Assembly: GCA_021462625.1 (NCBI GenBank)
Contig: JAJNAU010000020.1
Coordinates: forward strand, 1-34,223
DNA: 34,223 nucleotides
Direction of reading: 5' to 3'
Source of the DNA: Shewanella sp.
Lineage (GTDB): Bacteria; Pseudomonadota; Gammaproteobacteria; Enterobacterales; Shewanellaceae
A program made the translations under genes and the position numbers. The notes beneath the pieces are model-generated. The model saw nothing but the letters and a program-made list of their open reading frames with translations. It searched no databases and was not told the origin of the DNA. Positions 23,965 to 32,137 of the stretch are shown piece after piece. Position 1 is the stretch's first letter, and every line of letters starts with the position of its first letter.

Positions 23965-26460
23965 ATGAAAAGACTCTTTCTGGGTGTAGCAATCGCATCT
24001 GCACTGGGACTCACAGGATGTGGCGGAGATACTTATAACGATATCAAAGCAGAGACAACGCCGCTGATCCCCGAGTCTCAAATGGTATTTGATCCGGCCA
24101 ATGGTGAACTACCCATTCCCAACGACCTCCTCTTTAACGATACCCAAGACGGTACCCTGGCAATGCCGGGCGAAGAGTCCGGTGATTACCTCAATCCTGA
24201 AATCGCCCTTGGTGCTCTGGATGGTTGGTCAACCACGTCTCCTATCTCTATCGATCTGGCTCCGGCAACGACTCAGGATGGTACCAAGCTGACCGTGGAC
24301 GCAGCATCTGCTGCCCAAGCTGGTGCTGTACGTATGTTTGAAGCCACTGTCGGTGGCCCGCTATCCGGAGACAGCGAGTGTACTGACGCGCTGTCGGTAT
24401 CTGCCTGTAAGGTAGGCGACGAACTGCAATTCGGTGTTGACTTCGTCACTCAGGCGTCCGGTAACTCAATTGTTGTGGTGCCGCTTAAGCCTCTGAAGTT
24501 TAACCAATCTTATATTTATGCTCTGACTGATGTGGTCAAGGATTCCGAAGGACGCAGCTTTACTGCTTCACCTACCTATCGCTCTTTGCAAGAAGATATC
24601 GATACATTACCGCTGGAAACGCCCGATCAGCTGTTCCTGCAGGGGCTGGTAAACAGCTATGAAAAAGGCATTGCCGCGGCCCATGGCGTAGATCCTGAGT
24701 CCGTGATTTATTCAGGTCTGTTTACCACTCAGTCGGTACCGGATGTATACGAAACGGTGAAGCTGTTGATGGCTCAGCAGATTGAAAACAACCCATACGC
24801 ACCAAGTTTTACCACATCACCGACGCCACTGGGTTACAGCGCCGCCACGGCGGCAGGTTTGACCCCGGCTGATGGTGCCACTTACCTGATGGCAGATATT
24901 GCTGACATGTACGCGTCGCAGATCCGCCTGCCCATGTACGGTGATTGCTCATCCGACGCCTGTCTGTCTCCTGAGGGCGAGCCACTGATTAACGGCCGCT
25001 GGATGGCCCAGGGCGACAGCCCTGTTGGCGTTCAGCTTGCGCTGCAAGCCGGTACCCTGAGTCAGGAAAACTATGGTCAGCAGGCGGTTGCCCAGGGTGT
25101 GGACCCGCAGGCAGCACTGGCCAACCCAAGCCTGCTTGCCGGTAAAACCTGGCTTTTGGATGATGGCAACCCGGTGGACAGCACCAAGCATCTGACCAAG
25201 TTTAACCCTATCCCCAAGATCAAGAGTTACGAGACTGTCGATATTTTGATGGCTGTGCCCAATGGCGCCAAGCTGGCGGCTTTCCTGCAGTCACAGGGGC
25301 TGCCTTTTGAAGCGCCAACCAATGGCTGGCCAGCGGTCATGGCAATGCATGGTCTGGGCGGCGGTAAAGAGATGGCTCTGGCCTATACCGGAGCTTATGC
25401 AGCCCAAGGCGTTGCGGTAATTGCTATCGATATGCCACTGCACGGCAGCCGCTCATTTGATGCTAATGGTGATGGCACTTATGAGGTGACGGCGACCGAC
25501 CCATCATTTGGCCCTGTTATTGGTCAGCCAGATGCCTTTATCAATGGCAACCCACTGGTCTTTGTTAACGTGGCTTCGACTCTGAGCGTTCGTGATAACT
25601 TCCGCCAGGCTGTGTCTGATCATCTGGGTCTGCGTCTGGCGCTGACAGGTTTGTATCAGCAACTGGCCGCGCTGCAGCAGCAACAGATAATTGATATCAG
25701 CAAGATCAGTGTTCAGGGTTTGAGCCTGGGCGGAATTGTAGGCACCAACTTCTCCACCTACGCCAACACAGGTATGGTGAATCCAGCTACCGATGAGGCT
25801 GTGGTACCAAACCCTTACGGTATCAATGCCAGCTCTTTGGTGGCACCAAGCGGCGGTCTGGCCGGCTCCTTCGCCGACAGTGCGACTTTCCGTCCGGTTC
25901 TGTTTGAAACCATTATCGCCACTGATGAATTCAAGGCTCTGGTTGATGAATCCAATACCAATGGTTTTGAGCCAGGTACACCTGAATATACTGCATTGGT
26001 TCAGGCCGTATACGAAGCCTTTATCCCTGCCTTTGCGCTGGCTGTTCAGACCGCGGTAGACAGTGCTGACCCGGTTAACCATGGGGCCATGCTGGCGGCG
26101 ACCGGCACGCCTGTTCACCTGATTGAAGTGACAGGTGATGGAGCTGACAACCTGCCGGATCAGGTGCTGCCAAACTCAGTGGAGGGCTTCCCTGTTTCTG
26201 GTACTGAGCCGCTTATCCGTGCCATTGGCCTGGATTGTGTGGATACCACGACCCAGGGCTCAGGTGTAGTACGTTTTGCCAAAGGTCACCACAGCTCTGT
26301 TATTGACCCAAGTGAGATTGATGACGTGACTGATGGCAGCGCGCTGGCAGCTACTGCGGAAATGCAGTACCAGGTCAGCGGTTTTGCCAAGTCAGCCGGT
26401 CTGGGTCAGGCGACCATTTTGGTGAATGATGACTCAGTGCTTAAGTCCTGCGGCGACTAA
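23965..26460 (+). CDS. VolA/Pla-1-cef family lipase lipoprotein
   Basis: The product has 831 residues. A signal peptide ends in a lipobox (GLTGC, Cys19), so it is a lipoprotein, probably displayed on the outer membrane. The lipase nucleophile motif is GLSLGG with Ser587; an upstream AMHGLGGGKE fits the oxyanion region and GHHSSV near the C-terminus gives a candidate His. The layout matches the Pla-1/cef family, whose Vibrio member VolA is a surface-exposed lysophospholipase that frees fatty acids for uptake. DANGDGTYEV resembles a calcium-binding loop. GGGG precedes the ATG. No fadL-like neighbour is present, unlike what is known for volA. A terminator follows directly. Confidence 0.88.
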   Translation: MKRLFLGVAIASALGLTGCGGDTYNDIKAETTPLIPESQMVFDPANGELPIPNDLLFNDTQDGTLAMPGEESGDYLNPEIALGALDGWSTTSPISIDLAPATTQDGTKLTVDAASAAQAGAVRMFEATVGGPLSGDSECTDALSVSACKVGDELQFGVDFVTQASGNSIVVVPLKPLKFNQSYIYALTDVVKDSEGRSFTASPTYRSLQEDIDTLPLETPDQLFLQGLVNSYEKGIAAAHGVDPESVIYSGLFTTQSVPDVYETVKLLMAQQIENNPYAPSFTTSPTPLGYSAATAAGLTPADGATYLMADIADMYASQIRLPMYGDCSSDACLSPEGEPLINGRWMAQGDSPVGVQLALQAGTLSQENYGQQAVAQGVDPQAALANPSLLAGKTWLLDDGNPVDSTKHLTKFNPIPKIKSYETVDILMAVPNGAKLAAFLQSQGLPFEAPTNGWPAVMAMHGLGGGKEMALAYTGAYAAQGVAVIAIDMPLHGSRSFDANGDGTYEVTATDPSFGPVIGQPDAFINGNPLVFVNVASTLSVRDNFRQAVSDHLGLRLALTGLYQQLAALQQQQIIDISKISVQGLSLGGIVGTNFSTYANTGMVNPATDEAVVPNPYGINASSLVAPSGGLAGSFADSATFRPVLFETIIATDEFKALVDESNTNGFEPGTPEYTALVQAVYEAFIPAFALAVQTAVDSADPVNHGAMLAATGTPVHLIEVTGDGADNLPDQVLPNSVEGFPVSGTEPLIRAIGLDCVDTTTQGSGVVRFAKGHHSSVIDPSEIDDVTDGSALAATAEMQYQVSGFAKSAGLGQATILVNDDSVLKSCGD

Positions 26461-26478
26461 TAAAGCATTTTGAAACGA

Positions 26479-26503
26479 AAACCCGGCATCTGTCGGGTTT
26501 TTT
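26479..26503 (+). terminator. Terminator of the VolA-like lipase gene
   Basis: AAACCCG (26479-26485) and CGGGTTT (26494-26500) make a perfect stem with an eight-base loop and a T tract. Confidence 0.85.
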
Positions 26504-26585
26504 GTGGGCGTGGGTTTCTGATAGAATACTGTACCTTATGTCGGCCTGCTGCGTGATGCGACAAAGCGGGTGACGGCAAACCTGA

Positions 26586-27617
26586 ATGGAGTTGATGTTG
26601 GAATTTCTAAGTGAGTATGGCCTATTTCTGGCCAAGGCAGTAACAGTGGTCGCTGCAGTGTTGACTGTGGTGCTGGTAGTATTGGCCAACGCAGCCAGAC
26701 ACAAAAGTGACAAGGGTGAGCTCATCATTACCGATTTAAGTGAAGAGTTGCGGGATCTGACGCATGAACTTAAGCAGGAATTGATGAGTAAGAAGGCCTT
26801 TAAAGCGTATGACAAAGCGCAAAAGGCAAAGGCCAAGGAAGCAGAAAAAGCCGACGATAATGAGCAGGGTAAAGTGTTCGTTATGGATTTTAAAGGCAGT
26901 ATCGATGCTGCCGAAGTCGCGAGTCTGCGGGAAGAAGTTACCGCAGTGCTGACCATTGCCGATAAATCCAGGGATCAGGTGCTGATAAACGTGGAAAGCG
27001 GTGGTGGCATGGTACATGGTTATGGTCTAGCAGCCAGTCAGCTGGCCAGGCTGCGTGAAGCCCAGATCCCGCTGACTGTGTGCGTTGATAAAGTGGCGGC
27101 CAGTGGCGGCTACATGATGGCCTGTGTGGCCAACAAAATTTATGCGGCGCCGTTTGCCATTGTGGGCTCCATCGGCGTGATTGCTCAGCTCCCCAATTTT
27201 AATAAGCTGCTGAAAAAACACAATATTGACTATGAGCAGCACACAGCCGGTGACTTCAAACGCACGCTGACCATCTTTGGTGAAAATACCGAAACGGGCC
27301 GAGAAAAGTTTCGTGAAGATCTGGAAGAAACCCATAATCTGTTTAAGGCATTTGTCGGCAATTACCGTCCTGAGCTGGACTTGGCGAAAGTCGCCACCGG
27401 TGAGCATTGGTATGGTCAGCAAGCACTTGAACTGGGTTTGATTGATGCAATTTCCACCAGTGACGATCTGCTGCTGACCTATTGTCAGAATAATCAGGTC
27501 ATCAAGTTGAATTACCGTCAAAAGCGCAAGCTGTCTGACAAGCTGGCTCACGGCGCGGGTGCGTTGACCGGTGCTTTGATGAATAAGTTTGCTGAAAAGG
27601 ACCAGACGATTGGATGA
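26586..27617 (+). CDS. sohB: SohB inner-membrane peptidase (S49 family)
   Basis: This 343-residue protein has an N-terminal membrane segment (about residues 10-36) and a periplasm-facing S49 domain. It follows E. coli SohB closely in order: LDFKGS-type strand (MDFKGSIDAAEV), GGGMVHGYGLAASQL, DKVAASGGYMMACVANKI with catalytic Ser173, GSIGVIAQLPNFN, and GDFKRTL with Lys225 as the partner, then ATGEHWYGQQALELGLID. SohB is a signal-peptide-peptidase-like serine protease. The ATG at 26586 is used; a second in-frame ATG at 26595 is possible. It is monocistronic with its own terminator. Confidence 0.94.
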   Translation: MELMLEFLSEYGLFLAKAVTVVAAVLTVVLVVLANAARHKSDKGELIITDLSEELRDLTHELKQELMSKKAFKAYDKAQKAKAKEAEKADDNEQGKVFVMDFKGSIDAAEVASLREEVTAVLTIADKSRDQVLINVESGGGMVHGYGLAASQLARLREAQIPLTVCVDKVAASGGYMMACVANKIYAAPFAIVGSIGVIAQLPNFNKLLKKHNIDYEQHTAGDFKRTLTIFGENTETGREKFREDLEETHNLFKAFVGNYRPELDLAKVATGEHWYGQQALELGLIDAISTSDDLLLTYCQNNQVIKLNYRQKRKLSDKLAHGAGALTGALMNKFAEKDQTIG

Positions 27618-27665
27618 AGCTGTCTTGGTAGCTTAGCTCTGCATTTAGACATAACTGTATATAAT

Positions 27666-27688
27666 AGCCTGCTTTTGCAGGCTTTTTT
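27666..27688 (+). terminator. Terminator of sohB
   Basis: AGCCTGC (27666-27672) and GCAGGCT (27677-27683) enclose a TTTT loop and are followed by TTTTT. Confidence 0.9.
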
Positions 27689-27800
27689 AGTTCCCAAATA
27701 ACAGGAATGACTTTTATTTATGCTGTTGATAGGGTAAAACTGTTAATCGCGTCACAAATCAGCCGCTGAGTTGTGTCAGGAATAAGCAGGGTAAAGACAG

Positions 27801-28829
27801 ATGGATTCGCCAAGTTACCAAGCCAACCGAATGATAGGGGATCAGGGGTATCCGGCGTTTGAGTTGCGGCATATTTTGGCCTTTACGGTGTGGCATTTTG
27901 GTGAACATCAGGCGCAGGCGCTTTTGCGAGCCATAGGGCTTGACAGCAATACAGTGCAGCACAGTCAGTTCGTTGCCGTCTGGCAGGTGGATTACGCGCT
28001 GCGTACGCTGGCCAGGCTATCCAATGATCCGGAAATCGGCGCCAGAATAGGTGCAACCTACAAACTGGCAGGGTTGGATATTTTACTGCCGCACTTTGCT
28101 GGTTGCCGCACGCTGAGGGATTGTCTGGCCGTGGTCACCCGTTTGCCCAGATTGGTGGGCAGCTTATCAGACACTTTAGTGCTTGAAGAGCAAGGTGAGC
28201 TGGCGATGCGTTGGCTTAATACCGGCAGGTTTGAAGAGAACCACTACCATACTATTTTCACCCACAGCATAGGCGTACTGCTGACACTGGCCCGGGAATT
28301 GACCGGTGTGCGGGTTGAGTACAGTCGTCTGGCTTTTCAGGTGCCAAAGTTTGCCGGCGATTATCTCAGGGGAATGACCCGGGCAAGGCTCGCATTTGAA
28401 CAAACCTATTGCGAGTGGGTCGTCAGCGAGCAGATGCTGGCACTGCCAGTGACTTATTCCTTCAACCACGCAGGCGCCCCCGCGCCACAGCCATTATCCC
28501 CTTCATTAATCGATATTCTGCTTGCACAGCTGCATGAGCATTTTCCGCAGATCCCCCGGCTTGAAGAGCTGGCAGGCAGTCTCAACATGAGCGATCGCAG
28601 CTTGCGGCGTAAATTGGCGGCTTTGGGCACTGGTTACCAGCCGCTGGTGGACATGGTCAGAGCGCAAAGTGCTATCGCCGGTTTGCTTAGTGGACAAGAA
28701 AGTATCACGGATATTGCCGAGCAACTGGGTTATGTCGATGTCAGCCATTTCCGCCAGAGTTTTAAGCACTGGACCGGGCATGCGCCCGGCCACTTTGTGA
28801 GCCTTAATAGCAGTTCCCCAGAGATGTAG
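27801..28829 (+). CDS. AraC-family regulator with Arabinose_bd-type N-terminal domain
   Basis: The product has 342 residues. The N-terminal roughly 210 residues match the OruR/ArgR-type sensor domain of AraC regulators (for example IGARIGATYKLAGLDILLPH and RLAFQVPKFAGDYLR). The C-terminal HTH_18 DNA-binding domain (about 250-335) is clear: LEELAGSLNMSDRSLRRKLA for the first helix-turn-helix and SITDIAEQLGYVDVSHFRQS for the second. Such proteins often act on lipid or amino-acid catabolic genes; the nearest candidate targets, the VolA-like lipase or the beta-helix fusion gene, are only guesses. The effector is unknown. The gene is convergent with the fusion gene. Confidence 0.9.
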   Translation: MDSPSYQANRMIGDQGYPAFELRHILAFTVWHFGEHQAQALLRAIGLDSNTVQHSQFVAVWQVDYALRTLARLSNDPEIGARIGATYKLAGLDILLPHFAGCRTLRDCLAVVTRLPRLVGSLSDTLVLEEQGELAMRWLNTGRFEENHYHTIFTHSIGVLLTLARELTGVRVEYSRLAFQVPKFAGDYLRGMTRARLAFEQTYCEWVVSEQMLALPVTYSFNHAGAPAPQPLSPSLIDILLAQLHEHFPQIPRLEELAGSLNMSDRSLRRKLAALGTGYQPLVDMVRAQSAIAGLLSGQESITDIAEQLGYVDVSHFRQSFKHWTGHAPGHFVSLNSSSPEM

Positions 28830-28897
28830 ACAAGCCGTTGAACCATCAATGCTGTTCACTTAGTATGTTTCCGTTACGTTTGAAAGAGAAAGATTGA

Positions 28898-28979
28898 ACC
28901 ACGAAGACCACGAAGAAAAGCTTTTCTTTGTTATCCCTTCGTGTCCTCTGTGTAGCGAGCGAAGTGAGCGCTTCGTGGT
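28898..28979. repeat. Inverted-repeat element with ACCACGAAG arms
   Basis: Two tandem ACCACGAAG units (28898-28906 and 28907-28915) face a CTTCGTGGT (28971-28979), with a further CTTCGTGTCC inside. The approximately 82-base unit can fold back on itself and looks like the short intergenic ACCACGAAG-type repeats scattered in many bacterial genomes. There is no coding capacity. Confidence 0.6.
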
Positions 28980-28997
28980 GAACTGCTTTTCAAAAAC

Positions 28998-29029
28998 AAA
29001 AAGAGCCCTGCTTTAGCAGAGCTCTTTTT
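28998..29029. terminator. Bidirectional terminator between the AraC and fusion genes
   Basis: AAAAAGAGC (28998-29006) pairs with GCTCTTTTT (29021-29029), continuing after one C-A mismatch with CTGC/GCAG around a TTTA loop. A run of T or A flanks it on both strands, so it can end both convergent genes. Confidence 0.88.
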
Positions 29030-29099
29030 ATATTCGCCTTAACTGAACGGTATTGCGGCAATTGCCGACCCTTTGAATGCCACGGGTAGCAAGAACGAC

Positions 29100-31760
29100 T
29101 CAGTTAGAGCAGCTGGCGGCCGGCAGTCGCTTAATCCACTCATGGATCAGCGCCACACCTTCGTCATGGGACAGGCTGCGACCAATCTCAGGCATACGGT
29201 CACCCGGCTCGGTGGAATCCATGCGGAAGTGGGTGATGGACTGTTCCGGCTTGCCCGGCACTAGGTCATAACCTAGGCTGCCGCCGCCATAGGCTATCGG
29301 TGATTTACAGGTTCCATGGGAGTAGCCGCCATCCTCATCATAGGCGCGCCAGTATTCCAGCTTGAGCCCGGTGTTTGAGGCATTACCCTGCGGGCGGTGG
29401 CAGTGGGCGCAGTTAATATCCAGGTATCCCTTGGCGGTCTTCATCAGCTGGGCATCTGTCATACCTGTCACCTCGGTGACATTGGCATCATCATACATAG
29501 GCTGGGCATCGACCTGCGACAGAGCGGGCAGGCCTGCCAGTATGCCGACCTGGGTCCAGTGAGTCAGCTGGTTGATAGCACCCCCGCCATAGTCGTGGAA
29601 CCGATTCAGGTGACGGGCTTTGGGGCCAATAGGCACAAATACTGCGTTGCTGGTTTCATCAGCCTTGTACTGGTGACACTGCTTACACTGGTTGATGCTG
29701 GGCACCACATAATCAAAGGTCAGCGCGGTACCTTTGTGGGTGACGGTTTTCCCTTGAATTGAGCCCGCCTTGGCCAACATGGCATCGGATTTATCCGCTG
29801 TCCACACATAGGGCAGGGCGGTCCAGCCTGATGGGCGGTGAATAAGCAGTCGGGTTTCAATCAAATCTTCATTGGCAAGACCCCGGTTGTCGGTATTGGC
29901 CGGTAGTGCAAAAGTCTTGCTGATGACAGTGCCGACGGGGAAGTCAAAGGCCTCGGTGGCATGATACTGGGCTTGTTTGCCTTCGGGGACAAACACATGA
30001 CGGTACTTGCTGGCGTAGTCGGTAAACAGTGGTGTGTTCAGCTCATAAGGGATACCACCTGAGTTTGTCGCCCCCGCAGGATTGGCCGGATCGGCAAACA
30101 GGTTGTAGTCCGACAGGTTAGGGCAGTTGGCACCGGTGAGCGCTGCCCAGTTCACGCCTGTGGTGGAGGCTTCACACAGAGCCTGATTGCCGTCACCCAC
30201 CAGGCCGCCCTCGCCTTCGCCAATGCTGCCGCCACCACCGACGATATTACCACCATCGCAGCCTTCGGTTGAGTCATCCACGCCACAACCGAATATCTTA
30301 TCACCGAAGGTGACTGTGTGCACCGGCAGGCTCAATTGGGCACAATTTTGCAGCTCCTGCTGGGGCGATTCGTACAGGAAGTCATAGGGGCTGAGCGCCA
30401 CGTTGCCATTGGCGATAACTCTGCCTATGCTGACATCGCCGTTGTTCTGGAAGCAGACGTTGTCGCTTCCATCGGCTGCAAAAGGTAATTCCCTGAGCCC
30501 CAGTTGCTGCGCTGCACCTGAGCTGGCCAGCATCTCACCGATACCATCGTACAGAATGCCGGGCATGGCACCGCGGTAGAGCACATAACCCTTAATGAGA
30601 TCTTCAATCAGGTAGCCGTTGGGTTTGGCACCATAGTTGGTAATGCTGTTGTTATGGACATAGACATTGCGCGGGGTGGCGCGCCAGCCATCTTCAATGG
30701 CCTGGCCCGGCAGTGCATAGTTGCTGACAAAGTCACTGACATCCGGCTCGGCAATATGGAAACTGGAAATCGTCAGTCCCAGGGTGTCATGATTGTTGAT
30801 CTCGTTGTTGAAAATCTCCACATCCCGGGTCGACAGAATGATCACTCCGGTGCCGGGAGGCACAATATGCACGCCCGCCGGGTTGGCTGAGGCGTTGGCA
30901 AAGTTATGGGTATTGTTATTGTAGACCTTGTTGTTGAACACCCGCACGCTGGAGCCATATCTGTTGTTATTGATGGGCAGATCGAACACTAAAATTCCAC
31001 CAGTGTTGCCAAAGGCCTCGTTGTCATAGACATCGGCATACTTGGAGTTTTCTATCTCAATCCCCGCTACGTTTTCCTTGGCGATGTTGCGGCGCACCAC
31101 TATGTATTGCGACTGGCCTACATAGATACCGGCATCGGCACTGCCGCGTACATAGGTGTCTTCAATCAGAATGTTTTCACACTCCACCGGATACAGGCCA
31201 TAGGCGCCGTTGTCTTTATCCAGCGCGCCGTCCCATATGGTGGCGACCCGGCGCAGGATAATGCCGTTGGTGTTTTTCAGCTTGATGCCGTTGTTTTTGG
31301 CTTCATTGACGGCCAAATCTTCAATAATGATATTCACGGCATTCTGCACAAAGATACCATCACCCGAGTTCGCCTCAGAGAAGTCCAGTATGGTTTTATC
31401 CATACCATAACCTTTGATGGTGATGTTTTTGGCAAACACCCCATCACCGTCCACATCGCCGTCAAACAGTAAGGTAGACTGAATTTTGAAATTGCCTTCT
31501 GGCAGCACAATCACATCGCCACTCTGGGCGTTGATCAGGGCTTCCTGAATGCGGGTGGTCAGGTTGTCGCCGGCTTCAACCTGAATGGCATCTTTGGGAA
31601 AGCTGGGGGCTGGTGGCGAGGTTGGAGTGTCCGGTGCTGGGTTGTCCTGTATTGGGTTTTCAGTGGCTGGGTTGTCATCGGTTCCACAACCGCTGATCCC
31701 CAAAGCCACAGCGGAAGCAACCAGAGTTGGCAACAACCAGTGAGGTTTCTTGTTGAACAT
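29100..31760 (-). CDS. Lipoprotein: parallel beta-helix domain fused to dihaem cytochrome c (SO_2930 family)
   Basis: The product has 886 residues. A signal peptide ends in GISGC (Cys25), so it is lipid-anchored. A Pro/Thr-rich tether (about 28-55) leads to a right-handed parallel beta-helix (about 60-490) with many strands such as VNIIIEDLAVNEAKNNGIKL and YADVYDNEAFGNTGGILVF, like NosD/CASH domains. A Gly-rich linker (about 501-525, GGGGSIGEGEGG) joins it to a C-terminal domain with two haem c motifs, CKQCH (692-696) and CAHCH (784-788). These two domains are usually encoded by neighbouring genes and only sometimes fused. CAGGAG precedes the ATG. It is divergent from the copper receptor, suggesting an extracytoplasmic metal or electron-transfer role; the activity is unknown. 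Confidence 0.9.
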   Translation of the reverse strand: MFNKKPHWLLPTLVASAVALGISGCGTDDNPATENPIQDNPAPDTPTSPPAPSFPKDAIQVEAGDNLTTRIQEALINAQSGDVIVLPEGNFKIQSTLLFDGDVDGDGVFAKNITIKGYGMDKTILDFSEANSGDGIFVQNAVNIIIEDLAVNEAKNNGIKLKNTNGIILRRVATIWDGALDKDNGAYGLYPVECENILIEDTYVRGSADAGIYVGQSQYIVVRRNIAKENVAGIEIENSKYADVYDNEAFGNTGGILVFDLPINNNRYGSSVRVFNNKVYNNNTHNFANASANPAGVHIVPPGTGVIILSTRDVEIFNNEINNHDTLGLTISSFHIAEPDVSDFVSNYALPGQAIEDGWRATPRNVYVHNNSITNYGAKPNGYLIEDLIKGYVLYRGAMPGILYDGIGEMLASSGAAQQLGLRELPFAADGSDNVCFQNNGDVSIGRVIANGNVALSPYDFLYESPQQELQNCAQLSLPVHTVTFGDKIFGCGVDDSTEGCDGGNIVGGGGSIGEGEGGLVGDGNQALCEASTTGVNWAALTGANCPNLSDYNLFADPANPAGATNSGGIPYELNTPLFTDYASKYRHVFVPEGKQAQYHATEAFDFPVGTVISKTFALPANTDNRGLANEDLIETRLLIHRPSGWTALPYVWTADKSDAMLAKAGSIQGKTVTHKGTALTFDYVVPSINQCKQCHQYKADETSNAVFVPIGPKARHLNRFHDYGGGAINQLTHWTQVGILAGLPALSQVDAQPMYDDANVTEVTGMTDAQLMKTAKGYLDINCAHCHRPQGNASNTGLKLEYWRAYDEDGGYSHGTCKSPIAYGGGSLGYDLVPGKPEQSITHFRMDSTEPGDRMPEIGRSLSHDEGVALIHEWIKRLPAASCSN

Positions 31761-32137
31761 AGCATCTCCTGCTTATTGTTATATTTTTGTAACGCTCAAA
31801 TACGCAACATCGAACAGTCATTCAAATTAGGCAATGTGAAATCCGGCCAAATTTAAGTTTCAGTTAAGTCTTAGCGGAATGAGGTAGCTTGATTTTTTTG
31901 AGGGTTAACGTTTGTATGCGGGTGAGTAAGCTGCCTTGCTGATTAGGGGCTAGGGGCGCTGTTTATGGCATGTAAAGCTCCCATCCTGTGATCTGCATTC
32001 AACTGGGGTGCGACACCTTGTCGCAGTTTGCCGGTTTGCTTTTGTCGTCTTCAGCCCGACCATCCAGAATCACCGCCAACAAGCTCTTTAGAGGCTGACG
32101 TCAAATATGTTCCTCAGGAACTGCAAGGTGAGAATGG
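31761..32137. other. Shared divergent control region, fusion gene and copper receptor
   Basis: This 377-base stretch has no gene. It contains the two divergent promoters, which cannot be placed with confidence, and a palindrome at 32009-32025. AT-rich sequence near 31780-31900 suits the minus-strand promoter. Confidence 0.5.
32009..32025. promoter_or_regulatory. Palindromic operator candidate
   Basis: TGCGAC and GTCGCA are perfect six-base arms separated by ACCTT, centred about 120 bases before the receptor start and about 255 bases before the fusion gene start. It fits a dimeric regulator site. The regulator is not known, and none of the metal-sensor sites I know matches it exactly. Confidence 0.4.

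Noticed and set aside
25504-26118. 204-codon minus-strand frame inside the lipase gene
   Set aside because: It is antisense to a large, motif-bearing coding sequence and is composed of low-complexity reverse codons.
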